From NCBI GenBank assembly GCA_965221635.1, contig OZ244902.1, forward strand, positions 124,001 to 188,000: DNA of 64,000 nt, written 5' to 3'. The translations under genes and the position numbers were made by a program. Shown one piece after another: positions 1 to 8,273 of the stretch. How positions within the stretch are numbered: position 1 is the first letter of the stretch; each line of letters begins with the position of its first letter. The DNA comes from JAAXHB01 sp965221635 (GTDB taxonomy: Bacteria; Actinomycetota; Acidimicrobiia; Acidimicrobiales; Aldehydirespiratoraceae). Under the pieces are notes generated by a model. That model was given only the letters and a program-made list of their open reading frames with translations, did not search any database and was not told where the DNA came from.

Positions 1-89
1 AGCGCCCGAGCCACCGCCACCCGCTGACGCTGACCACCAGACAAATCCGCCGGGCGCAACCGCCAAGCGGCCCGGGGAACTCCCAGGTG
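1..89 (-). pseudogene. Displaced fragment of modC (ABC signature region)
   Basis: These bases are nearly identical to an internal stretch of the intact modC gene at about 2715-2803, which encodes the ABC signature motif (LSGGQRQR) and flanking helix. I count four differences, all C-to-G on the plus strand and all in the right-hand third. The piece has no start or stop of its own and joins a Nudix-like fragment at its right end. It is either a duplicated scrap of modC or an assembly artefact, since it sits exactly at the window edge. Confidence 0.6.
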
Positions 90-166
90 TACTCCACGTA
101 CTGATTCCACACGCACCGGCCCATCACCACATCGGTGATCCCGGTTTCCTCGTGCCACTCCCGGAG
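77..166 (-). pseudogene. Nudix hydrolase fragment (Nudix-box half)
   Basis: Read on the minus strand this encodes about 30 residues containing LREWHEETGI, which fits the core of the Nudix box (RExxEExG), followed by VMGRCVWNQYVEYTWEF, which resembles the strand after the box in Nudix enzymes. A TGA lies two codons upstream and the frame runs into the displaced modC piece downstream, so no functional enzyme can be made. The catalytic glycine and the first half of the box are missing. It is recognisable only as a remnant. Confidence 0.45.
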
Positions 167-210
167 CAAGATTCACCCAGGGTCTTGGCGCGATCACTCG
201 AGCGCCCTTG

Positions 211-1938
211 TCAAGCGCGTCGTGCCCTCCGCAGCCCAACGCCCATCGCCGCAACAGCTGCTATCGCAGCAAGACCCATGAGCCACCACACCGACACGCC
301 TCCATCACGATCGGTAGCTCCTGTAGACCCAGACGGAGCAACATCAGAACTCGCAGCCAAGGATTGGGACGCGGATCGCTCCACAGATCCACCCGACCCT
401 TGCGAAGCGGTCACTCCCTCAAGGTCTGTATCGGTCGGGCCCGCAGCCGCGTCGCGGGCATCAGGCGATGTGGCAGTTACAGCCTGCTGATCACCCTGGG
501 AGTCACCCGCATCGGGAGGTGTGCTCGCATCTCCTGAAGGGCCATCCGATGCCGAGGACTCCGAGGAGTCAACGACAACCGCAGCCCCTTCCCCATCGGA
601 CCGGTCATTCACAGAGTCCCCATGGATGGGAATGATGACCTCAAAGGGTTCCTGCGGCATGCCTGAGGTTGCCTGTTCTTGGTCGTCGGGGCTTTCGAAG
701 AGATAACGACGCTGATCAGTCTCCTCGTGTTCCACCCGACCGACCGCATCGACGGGAATACCAAGAGCCGGAAGCAGCTGTGGTAAGGCCTCAGCGACAA
801 TCCTTGGATCCAGTCCCGCTACGTTGATGGTGATTCGAATGTCCGCAGGTTCGTTTATGGCAACTCCATTGGTGTCAAGCCAAGCCGCAGTCAGCCCCAT
901 CGTATTACCCTTAGAATACTTGAATCGGTCGAGAATCACAGCCCACCGCCAAAGTTCCCCCAGACCAAACTTCACGGGCACTAACTCCACGATCAACTCA
1001 CCTGTTTCGTACATGGCCTCGCGCCGATCATCCAGCACCTCCCGTATCAACTCCTCAACTTTTTCTGGATCATCTGGTGGTTCCTTGACCTGAAGATATA
1101 GTCTAGGGGTTTCTCCCGGGAAGTAATCCCTTGTGCTATACCCGGCGACCATTCCCAGATGACCCAGTCTCCTCCAAGTTGAACAGTCGTAATCGCTAAC
1201 TACCCACTCGTGACTCTCGCAGTCCTCATCGCCAAGACCTGAGACCAAGTCCACATCAGACACATCAAATCCTTGGCCTGTCTGTGCATGGGCTGCGCGA
1301 GTTGTCTGATCGAGCGGATCTAGCTCCGATGACCTTGGCCAAAGCTGCTTCCATGATGCCCACCCAGGAATCTTCTGCCGCGCAGGTAGTCCTCCATGCA
1401 ACACCAGCACGTCATCATTGGTGCTCGTGAACCCCGAGAACAAACTCACGCCCCCTTGAGGCAACAACATCCACAGTCTGTCAACCGTCCACTCTTCCAC
1501 ACAGTTCTCGACGCTGTAATAGACTCCACAGAGACGATCCCAAGCAATGTTCTGATCCAACTCAGGAGTGGTCGCGTACTGCTTGTACTTCGATTCCAAC
1601 ACCCACAACAAGTCCTCATCAATCGGCTCACTACGATCCAACATGACATACAGCGGTCCACTCGGGGCAAGGAATACCCCAGCCACCTCAAGTGCTCCAT
1701 CAGCCTGGGCGTGCTCCAACACATAACAAGCCATCGGCTCCCCGTCCAAAGCACCACCCCAACAATCCTCCGGGCCCTCCGAAATCTGTTCAGCGGCTAA
1801 CGCCCCATCCTGGCTGGTGAACAATGTCACACCGCCCGTGGTACCACCGGCCCACACCAGCCCCCAGACGACCACCACGACCACGGCCAAACCTGCCGCG
1901 CTCAGCCACCACCACGGACGCAACGGATTCGACATCAC
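211..1938 (-). CDS. Double-anchored secreted protein of unknown function
   Basis: I do not recognise this 575-residue protein. It begins with a hydrophobic segment (about residues 9-32) that looks like a signal anchor. A long extracytoplasmic region follows with six cysteines in the first 250 residues, close enough to form disulfide pairs (EDCWGG, MACY, RLCGVY, ENCVEE, EDCESH, YDCSTW). Residues about 430-540 are a Ser/Asp/Ala/Gly-rich linker, then a second transmembrane helix and an Arg-rich tail (RRARRA). The layout resembles a surface protein held at both ends, with the linker spanning the wall; there is no LPXTG motif. The start is GTG directly followed by ATG and either may serve. It lies 180 bp downstream of modC on the same strand, but nothing ties it to molybdate uptake. 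Confidence 0.75.
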   Translation of the reverse strand: MMSNPLRPWWWLSAAGLAVVVVVVWGLVWAGGTTGGVTLFTSQDGALAAEQISEGPEDCWGGALDGEPMACYVLEHAQADGALEVAGVFLAPSGPLYVMLDRSEPIDEDLLWVLESKYKQYATTPELDQNIAWDRLCGVYYSVENCVEEWTVDRLWMLLPQGGVSLFSGFTSTNDDVLVLHGGLPARQKIPGWASWKQLWPRSSELDPLDQTTRAAHAQTGQGFDVSDVDLVSGLGDEDCESHEWVVSDYDCSTWRRLGHLGMVAGYSTRDYFPGETPRLYLQVKEPPDDPEKVEELIREVLDDRREAMYETGELIVELVPVKFGLGELWRWAVILDRFKYSKGNTMGLTAAWLDTNGVAINEPADIRITINVAGLDPRIVAEALPQLLPALGIPVDAVGRVEHEETDQRRYLFESPDDQEQATSGMPQEPFEVIIPIHGDSVNDRSDGEGAAVVVDSSESSASDGPSGDASTPPDAGDSQGDQQAVTATSPDARDAAAGPTDTDLEGVTASQGSGGSVERSASQSLAASSDVAPSGSTGATDRDGGVSVWWLMGLAAIAAVAAMGVGLRRARRA

Positions 1939-2118
1939 AACCCACCATCGCTTTCCTTGGCCCTGGGTTTGAGCACTGCACCAACTTGGACGACCCTAAT
2001 GCCCCAGAGGTTCCCAAACCAGCCACACCTCCAGCTCGGGGATTCGCCGCACCCTGAACATGACCAATCCCGGCCACGGACCTACAACACAACACGAGAC
2101 GCACACGGTCCTGGGGGC

Positions 2119-3222
2119 TTAGGCGGGGGTGGCTGTTATTTCGGTTGCTTTTATTGACACCCACAGGCACTTGCCGGGTTTCACGCCCAGGCCCGTTACC
2201 GAGGTCATGGTGATGTCGGAGCGCACCGTGACCGGGCCTTTGAGGGTGACTCTGGCCCTGTCGCCTTCGATATCGACACGGGTGACCTCTGCCGACCAGA
2301 CGTTGCGGGCGCTTCCGGCCGGTTGATCGTTGTGCAAGGTCACCGCAGTGGCTGGGAACGTGAGATGCACCGGGCCCTGCACCCCGGGCACGACCGTGAG
2401 CTTCAAGCCGCCCGAGGTGGTGACCTCGGTGCCGTGTCCCACACCGGCCACCACGTTGGCGCCGAGAAACTCCGCGGCGCGGCCAATCGCAGGCGACGCC
2501 GTGACCGCTTCGGGGGTGCCTTGGGTGACCACAGCACCATCGTGTAGGGCGACCACGGCTTGGGCCATGGTCCACACGTCCACCGGATCGTGGGTGATCA
2601 ACAAGATCTGCTTCACGTCCGCGGCACTGAGCACGGCACGCAGGCTTGCCCGGCCGGGGCTGTCCACCGACGCCAGCGGCTCGTCGGCCACCAGCACCTC
2701 GGGCGAGGCCGCAAGCGCCCGAGCCACCGCCACCCGCTGACGCTGACCACCAGACAAATCCGCCGGGCGCAACCGCCAAGCCGCCCGCGGAACTCCCACC
2801 TGCTCCAACACCTCGCAGGCCCGTCGGCGTGCCTCGGTGCGCCGGTGACCCGACCGTCTCAAGCCGAATGCCACGTTGTCGATCGCCCGCAGGTGCGCGA
2901 ACAAGCGGTGATCCTGGAACACCACACCCACGCCACGCCCGTGTGCGGGAACGAACACCCCGGCGCCGGGGTCGTCCACGATCCGGTCTCCGATCATCAC
3001 CCGATCCCGACTTCCGCCTTGCGCCCCACGGCCACCCACCCCGGAACCGTTGCCGACTTCGGGCGCCGCCAGCCGATCGAGCCCCGCCACCAGGCGCCCC
3101 AGCGTGGTCTTCCCCGAGCCGTTGGCGCCCACCACCGCCGTGACGCGCGCCTCGATGGCAAGCGAATCGACGCTCAGAGCCCACTCACCCCGACTCACCC
3201 GGCCAGACACCAGAATCGTCAT
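2119..3222 (-). CDS. modC: Molybdate ABC transporter ATP-binding protein ModC
   Basis: This is the ATPase subunit of a molybdate/tungstate importer; ATP hydrolysis on the cytoplasmic face drives transport through ModB. The 367 residues show Walker A GANGSGKTT (32-40), the Q-loop VFQDHRLF (about 101-108), signature LSGGQRQR (156-163), Walker B VLVADEP (177-182) and the switch histidine in ITHDP. The C-terminal 110 residues match a TOBE (molybdate-binding) domain. A Gly-rich insertion at about 52-72 between Walker A and the Q-loop is unusual. The gene follows modB by 75 bp, and the order modA-modB-modC on one strand supports the assignment. A near copy of its signature region lies at the left edge of the window. 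Confidence 0.9.
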   Translation of the reverse strand: MTILVSGRVSRGEWALSVDSLAIEARVTAVVGANGSGKTTLGRLVAGLDRLAAPEVGNGSGVGGRGAQGGSRDRVMIGDRIVDDPGAGVFVPAHGRGVGVVFQDHRLFAHLRAIDNVAFGLRRSGHRRTEARRRACEVLEQVGVPRAAWRLRPADLSGGQRQRVAVARALAASPEVLVADEPLASVDSPGRASLRAVLSAADVKQILLITHDPVDVWTMAQAVVALHDGAVVTQGTPEAVTASPAIGRAAEFLGANVVAGVGHGTEVTTSGGLKLTVVPGVQGPVHLTFPATAVTLHNDQPAGSARNVWSAEVTRVDIEGDRARVTLKGPVTVRSDITMTSVTGLGVKPGKCLWVSIKATEITATPA

Positions 3223-3297
3223 GGCGCTGCCCTCACCTGCCCACCGCTGGCGAGGTGGATGAGCATGGCGCGTTGGCCCAACACCGGCGAAGGATCG

Positions 3298-4092
3298 TCA
3301 TGGCGTCCAACGATCTCGCAGCGCCACCAGCACCGCCAGTGCCACAACCAGCATCACCAGGCTGATCGCCACCGCCGCGGCGGGGTCGCGCTCGAGGGCC
3401 AGGTACGTCTCCAAGGGCAAGGTGCGGGTTCGGCCGGGAAAGCTGCCGGCAAAGGTGATCGTGGCGCCGAACTCTCCCAGCGCCCTTGCCCAGGCCAGCG
3501 CAGCACCCGCCACCAACGCCGGTCGCACCGCGGGAAGCGTCACATGAATCAACCCCGCCCAGGGGCCCGCTCCCAGCGCCGCTCCGGCCTCCTCATGGTT
3601 CACACCCGCCTGGCGCACAGCGGACTCCACGGTGATCACAAAAAACGGCATGGACACGAACACCGCCGCCACCACAGCACCGGCGGTGGTGAACGGCAAG
3701 GTGATCCCGAACCAAGAGTGAAGCCACTGACCCACCAAACCCCGCCGTCCCAGGGCAAACAGCAGCGCCGTGCCGCCAACCACCGGCGGCAACACCATCG
3801 GCACCAACACCACCGCTCGCAACAACCGCATCGCCCGCGCCCTCGAACGGGCGAGCATCAACGCGAGGGGCAACCCCAACACCACGCAAACCACGGTGGC
3901 GGCCAAGCTCACCACCAGCGACACCCGCAGGGCCTCCACAACCGCGGCGTCCGCCAGCAACGACCACAACGACGACCACGGCGCACGCTGCACCAGCGCA
4001 ACCAGCGGCAACACCAACAACCCAAGCGCCACGAATGCCAGCACGCGAACCACCACAGGGCTCTCACCGACACGGCGACCGTTAAGGCTCAT
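3298..4092 (-). CDS. modB: Molybdate ABC transporter permease ModB
   Basis: Inner-membrane channel subunit of the molybdate importer. About 264 residues with five to six hydrophobic helices and the binding-protein-dependent permease EAA loop (EEAGAALGAGPWAG, followed by HVTLP), the segment that docks onto ModC. AWARALGEFGATITFAGSFPGRTRTLPLETY is too long to quote whole, but its core (ALGEFGATITFAG) is the typical ModB/CysW sequence. I place the start at the ATG giving MSLNGRR; the frame is open a further 39 codons upstream, but that stretch lacks coding character and the first helix fits the shorter form. Lies between modA and modC. Confidence 0.88.
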   Translation of the reverse strand: MSLNGRRVGESPVVVRVLAFVALGLLVLPLVALVQRAPWSSLWSLLADAAVVEALRVSLVVSLAATVVCVVLGLPLALMLARSRARAMRLLRAVVLVPMVLPPVVGGTALLFALGRRGLVGQWLHSWFGITLPFTTAGAVVAAVFVSMPFFVITVESAVRQAGVNHEEAGAALGAGPWAGLIHVTLPAVRPALVAGAALAWARALGEFGATITFAGSFPGRTRTLPLETYLALERDPAAAVAISLVMLVVALAVLVALRDRWTP

Positions 4093-4260
4093 GCTTGCAC
4101 CAGTCCTGGGGGCACTCCCACCACATTGTCGGCCCGTCCCCGAACCGATGCCTCTGACATGCGTTGGGCGGACACTCTCCACCCGCGCCGACCCGACTGA
4201 ATCGCCCACACCAAGGCGGCACGGGCCCGATCATCCACAGCGAACCCGCGCAGTGAACGC

Positions 4261-5064
4261 CTACCCAACATCGCCGGCCACTCCGAAGCCGAGAGCCTCC
4301 AGAGCCGTCGCAGCGGGGCCGCCGGGATAGAAGGCGTCCAACACCGCCTTGGCTCCCGCTGACGGATCGGCTTGCACCGACGCGATCATGTAACGGTTGA
4401 CGTGACCTGCCAGGCCGTCATCCTGCACCACGGCCAGGCCCAACGCCTCGGCGTCGGTGGCGTACACCAATCCGGCGTCCAACTCCCCCAGCTTGATCTT
4501 GGCGGCCAACGACCGCACGCTCGGTTCGAGACTGTCGGCGGCCGCCACAATCCCGGCGGCTTGCAGCGCCTGCGCGCTCAAGGCGCCACACGGCACATCC
4601 ACCGCGCACAACCCCACGATCGCATCGGGGCGCGCCAGGTCGTCGAGTGAACCGATCCCACCAGGGTTGCCGGGCGCAACCGCCAACACCAGCCGATTCG
4701 ACGCAACCTGGCGAATCGTTCCCTGCACCAATCCAAGCTCCACGGCGCGGCGCATGCTCACCTCATCGGCAGTGATCAACACGTGAGCCTCCGCGCCCGC
4801 AGCCAACTGTGACACCAGCGTGGCACTCCCCGCGGTGATCACCACCACGTCACCGGGATGCTCACCGGCCTGTTCCAGGTGCAACTCAACAGCGTCCGCA
4901 ACTTCGCCCAGCGACGACGCGGCCATCACCACCACGTCGCCACCCTCGGCGGCCCCCCCAACCCCGCAACCGCCCAATCCGAGAATCAACACCACCGCGC
5001 AGGCTCGCGCCGCAGCCGCCACACGAGGAGGCCACCTTCGCCGACCATCCTTGTGATTCGCCAT
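4261..5064 (-). CDS. modA: Molybdate-binding lipoprotein ModA
   Basis: Extracytoplasmic binding protein that delivers molybdate or tungstate to ModB. The 267 residues start with a lipoprotein signal peptide (hydrophobic core, lipobox LGLGGC), so it is likely tethered to the membrane. The mature part has the family pattern: VVMAASSLGEVADAV near the start with the ligand-binding Ser pair, and later AGSATLVSQLAAGAEAHV and ADEVSMRRAVELG. The Tyr of DAGLVYATDA also fits ModA. An AGGAG ribosome site lies 5-6 bases before the ATG. First gene of the modABC cluster; its promoter must lie in the 100 bp shared with the divergent mscS-like gene. Confidence 0.9.
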   Translation of the reverse strand: MANHKDGRRRWPPRVAAAARACAVVLILGLGGCGVGGAAEGGDVVVMAASSLGEVADAVELHLEQAGEHPGDVVVITAGSATLVSQLAAGAEAHVLITADEVSMRRAVELGLVQGTIRQVASNRLVLAVAPGNPGGIGSLDDLARPDAIVGLCAVDVPCGALSAQALQAAGIVAAADSLEPSVRSLAAKIKLGELDAGLVYATDAEALGLAVVQDDGLAGHVNRYMIASVQADPSAGAKAVLDAFYPGGPAATALEALGFGVAGDVG

Positions 5065-5166
5065 CGGACTCCTGTATTGCGCACCTAGCCGAGCGCTTCA
5101 GTATCACAGGACGCACCGAGGTTCGAGTAACGAAGGGTGAGCGGGGCTTGGGGGTAGCTTGAGTTG

Positions 5167-6258
5167 ATGATCACCCTTTCTCAGGACATCGACCCGGGCT
5201 TGATTGACGCTTGCGGCGAGACGGACCGCAGCTTCATCTGCAGGCAGGTGTACGACTGGACCGGCAACGAAGCCGTGGCCACCGCAGCGGACTGGTTCCT
5301 GGACCGTCCGATCCGCATCCTGATCGTGCTGATCGTGGCGTGGATCGTGTCCCGGATCGCCAAACGGGCAATCGTCCGCTTTGCCAAGAGCATCGGCGCC
5401 GCACCCACCGACAGCCCGCTGCGGGCGCTGCGCGAGCTGGGCCCCGGCGGTGAGGAGATGCAACGAGAGGAGAACACCAGGGCCATGGCCCGCGCGGAGA
5501 CCCTGGGCCATGTGCTGCGCAGCGTGGTGTTGGTGGTGATCTGGACGTTCGCCGCGCTGATCGTGCTGGGCGAGATCGGCGTGAACCTGGGCCCGCTGAT
5601 CGCAGGCGCCGGCATCGCGGGCATCGCCTTGGGCTTCGGCGCGCAGTCCGCGGTGAAGGACTTCCTGTCGGGGCTGTTCATGTTGATCGAGGACAACTAC
5701 GGCGTGGGCGACGTGATCGATTTCGGCGAGGCCACGGGCACCGTGGAGAAGGTGTCGTTGCGTTCCACCACCCTGCGTGACAAGCACGGCACGGTGTGGC
5801 ACGTTCCCAACGGTCAGATCAACCGGGTGGCCAACTACTCGCAGCTTTGGTCGGTGGCACTTCTTGAGGTGGAAGTTGCCTACGACACCGACCTGCGCCG
5901 AGCCATGAGCGTGATGCAGCGCGTGGCCGACGAGATGTGGGAAGACCCCGAATGGGGCGGCGACGAGTTGGCCGAGACGCCAAGGGTGCTGGGCGTTCAG
6001 AACCTGGGCGATTCGGGGATCGCGCTGCGTGTGGTGGTGAAGACCGAGCCGTCGGTTCAGTGGAGCGTGGAGCGCGAGTTGCGCCTGCGCATCAAGGAGG
6101 CCTTCGACGCCGCCGCGATCGAGATCCCGTTCCCGCAGCGCACCCTGTGGTTGAGAACCGAGGAGGATCGCGGCGAGGGCGACCTCCCCAATCGGATAAT
6201 CACCGACCGCCACTTCCAGGGCACACCAAAGGTGAAGGGCAACACCGCCGACGACTAG
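5167..6258 (+). CDS. Small-conductance mechanosensitive channel (MscS family)
   Basis: A membrane channel that would open under tension and release solutes during osmotic downshock. The 363 residues contain two hydrophobic helices (about 43-62 and 116-138) and then the MscS pore helix with its Gly/Ala packing (LIAGAGIAGIALGFGAQSAV), followed by the beta domain signature DNYGVGDVIDF and a C-terminal alpha/beta domain. Length is between E. coli MscS (286) and larger homologues. The ATG is preceded by an in-frame TTG; I chose the ATG. No strong ribosome site is visible. Confidence 0.88.
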   Translation: MITLSQDIDPGLIDACGETDRSFICRQVYDWTGNEAVATAADWFLDRPIRILIVLIVAWIVSRIAKRAIVRFAKSIGAAPTDSPLRALRELGPGGEEMQREENTRAMARAETLGHVLRSVVLVVIWTFAALIVLGEIGVNLGPLIAGAGIAGIALGFGAQSAVKDFLSGLFMLIEDNYGVGDVIDFGEATGTVEKVSLRSTTLRDKHGTVWHVPNGQINRVANYSQLWSVALLEVEVAYDTDLRRAMSVMQRVADEMWEDPEWGGDELAETPRVLGVQNLGDSGIALRVVVKTEPSVQWSVERELRLRIKEAFDAAAIEIPFPQRTLWLRTEEDRGEGDLPNRIITDRHFQGTPKVKGNTADD

Positions 6259-6323
6259 ACGCCCCCGACGCGGGCCGTCGCGGGCCCCGGCGGGGGGCGC
6301 AGTCGGTCAACGAGGAGCAGCAC

Positions 6324-7466
6324 ATGACCACACCACCACAAGCCGCTTCGACGGCCCGAACACATGCGCCCGCCAGCGCCGGCCAGTGGGACGAGCTGAT
6401 CGAGTTGATGCGCCGCATTCCCGAGGAGTTGTTCACCGCGCAACGACGGGCCTTTGACCCGACCAGCACCGCGGATGCGTTCCGGATGATCACCCACACC
6501 CTGCAATCGGCGCTGCTGGCCCACGCCGAGTTCGATCCCGACCATCCCCGCTTTGAGAGGATCGTGGCGCCCACCCGCAAGTTCACCGGCGACAACCCCG
6601 ACGCCGTGTACTTCGAAGCCGAGATCTCACCCGATCACGCGTACCGGGTGAGCGGCAACCTCGCAGGCGCTCACTACACGTCGTTCACCCTGGAGGCCAA
6701 CGCCTCGGGGGGCAACTATCCCAGCCACACCTGCGGCGTGCTCAACGACGAACAAATCGACATCGACGAGCACGGCAACTACGAACTGATCCTGGGTGGC
6801 GCGCCGCGTGGCCGCAACTGGCTTGAACTGCCACCCGAAGCGGGGCGGATCACCAGCCGTCACTACTTCGAGCGCCCCAAGCCAGCCGCGGCAGACCCGA
6901 CCCTGGTGATCCCGCTTCGCATAGAGACCCTCCAGCCCGTGCCGCCACCTGCCACGTGGGACGACCAGCGAGTGGCCGCGATGCTTGAGCGGGTGGTGAC
7001 CCACCTGCGGGCAAAGACCTTCGAGCGCCCCGCGCCGGGATCCACCGCGCCAAGTTGGGTGAGCCGGGTGCCCAACGTGTTTCCCACTCCCGAACCGCCA
7101 GGCGACATGGGCCTGTCGGCCTTCGATGCCCACTACTCGATGGCCCCTTACGCGCTCGGCCCCGACGAGGCGTTGGTGATGACCAGCCGCTGGCCCGAAT
7201 GCCGTTTCGCCAACGTGTGCCTGTGGAACGTCCACCTTCAGACCTACGACTACGTGAACCGCACCGTGTCACGCACCCGTGCCAACACCACACCCCAGGC
7301 TGACGGATCGTTCCGGATGGTGCTGTCGCATTCCGATCCGGGGACGCCCAACTGGCTCGACACCGAGGGCCGAGCAATGGGAATGGTGGTGTGGAGGTTC
7401 TTCTGCGTGGATGGCGACTGCCACCCGATCGCCGCCGAAGTGGTGAAGCTCGCCGATCTCAACTAA
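6324..7466 (+). CDS. DUF1214 domain-containing protein
   Basis: A 380-residue soluble protein with no signal peptide. The C-terminal half carries DUF1214-like features (ALGPDEALVMTSRWPECRFANVCLW and the closing GTPNWLDTEGRAMG are the best matches). This family is common in actinomycetes next to lipid or steroid catabolism genes, but no activity is established to my knowledge. The start follows a clear GAGGAG at 6312-6317, although the frame is open much further upstream inside mscS. A diverged paralogue (421 residues, minus strand) lies at 16585-17850; both share an aromatic-rich WxxHLQ/WxFQLxNHW region. Confidence 0.75.
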   Translation: MTTPPQAASTARTHAPASAGQWDELIELMRRIPEELFTAQRRAFDPTSTADAFRMITHTLQSALLAHAEFDPDHPRFERIVAPTRKFTGDNPDAVYFEAEISPDHAYRVSGNLAGAHYTSFTLEANASGGNYPSHTCGVLNDEQIDIDEHGNYELILGGAPRGRNWLELPPEAGRITSRHYFERPKPAAADPTLVIPLRIETLQPVPPPATWDDQRVAAMLERVVTHLRAKTFERPAPGSTAPSWVSRVPNVFPTPEPPGDMGLSAFDAHYSMAPYALGPDEALVMTSRWPECRFANVCLWNVHLQTYDYVNRTVSRTRANTTPQADGSFRMVLSHSDPGTPNWLDTEGRAMGMVVWRFFCVDGDCHPIAAEVVKLADLN

Positions 7467-7472
7467 CCACAA

Positions 7473-7505
7473 GCGCCGGGGCGGGCCGAACCCGCCGGAA
7501 GGCGC
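7473..7505 (+). terminator. Nested hairpin after the DUF1214 gene
   Basis: Seven bases after the stop codon there is a hairpin with inner stem GGCGGG/CCCGCC and outer stem GCGCC/GGCGC. There is no T-tract, so it is terminator-like rather than a classical intrinsic terminator. Confidence 0.4.
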
Positions 7506-7642
7506 CAATCTCGAAGCGGTGGGCAACCGCCCGAAGGGCGATCCGCGTCCGCAGGAGCCACACCACGGGTTCAGGCCCAGCTTGACCCCGGCCCCGGATG
7601 CACGAACTGGCGATTCAAATAACACAAAACAATCTGAAAGAC

Positions 7643-7671
7643 TTGCAAGTGCGCGATGTGAGTCTTATTCT
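7643..7671 (+). promoter_or_regulatory. Sigma-70-like promoter TTGCAA-17-TATTCT
   Basis: TTGCAA and TATTCT are separated by exactly 17 bp in a locally AT-rich stretch that contrasts with the surrounding GC-rich DNA. The predicted transcription start falls at or next to the ATG at 7679, which would give a leaderless mRNA. Confidence 0.5.
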
Positions 7672-7678
7672 AATGCAC

Positions 7679-8176
7679 ATGATGTTTGCTTGTGTAATGT
7701 CGATCACCCTGGCGCTTTGGCTGATCGTGCCTGCCTGGCTCAGCACCGCGCTGGTCGTGCACTTGTTCTCCCCGACGATCGGGATCCTGCTGAGCCGCCG
7801 CAGGCGGCGACCGCCGAAGCACCCCACAGCCGGCTCACCGCGTAGGCAACGGCGACGACGACGGCTGCGGTCGCCCAAGAACTGCGACTACGACGCCAAT
7901 ATCGAGGTGACACGCGATGAGGTGCGCGGCGAGTTCATTCGTGACCCTGTGGCCACCGAGATGTTCATGTCCGACGACACACCCACCGACGTGCAGCGCT
8001 ACCTGTACCTGGAGGCCTGCCGCCGGGCGAAGCTGCGCAAACAGAAGATCCTGGGCCGCACCGAGAACGACCTGTTCGCCTCGCCTCGCAACCCGCCTCC
8101 CGGCTTCGACGTGACCGCCGAGAACTTCTGGATCCAGCCCGATGGAGACGAGCAGGCACCGCCCCACAATTCCTGA
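7679..8176 (+). CDS. Small membrane protein of unknown function
   Basis: About 165 residues, not recognised. A single long hydrophobic segment (about residues 2-35) is followed by an Arg-rich cluster (LLSRRRRRPP, then RRQRRRRRLR) that would hold the C-terminus in the cytoplasm, and a charged soluble tail of about 100 residues with EYLYLEACRRAK-like helical character. The frame is open to an ATG at 7598, but that extra stretch has A/T-rich codons unlike the neighbours and contains a good promoter ending at 7671, so I prefer the ATG at 7679. If the longer form is made, it adds 27 residues. Upstream of metY on the same strand with about 100 bp between. Confidence 0.6.
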   Translation: MMFACVMSITLALWLIVPAWLSTALVVHLFSPTIGILLSRRRRRPPKHPTAGSPRRQRRRRRLRSPKNCDYDANIEVTRDEVRGEFIRDPVATEMFMSDDTPTDVQRYLYLEACRRAKLRKQKILGRTENDLFASPRNPPPGFDVTAENFWIQPDGDEQAPPHNS

Positions 8177-8273
8177 CCTGTTGAGTCGGGATTCGGGTTT
8201 GTGGGGGGTAGCGTCCCGGTAGGGACAGCAGTCAGTCCCACCTGCACCCCCGCAACCGTCACAGGAGGAATCC

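Noticed and set aside
2560..4200. Long open frame on the plus strand across modC and modB
   Set aside because: It is His/Arg/Gln-rich with no recognisable fold and lies antisense to well-conserved ABC transporter genes; high GC content keeps such frames open by chance.
5104..6213. Long open frame antisense to the MscS-like gene
   Set aside because: Composition (Leu/His/Gln-rich) is typical of the mirror of a GC-rich gene, and the plus strand gives a clear MscS channel.
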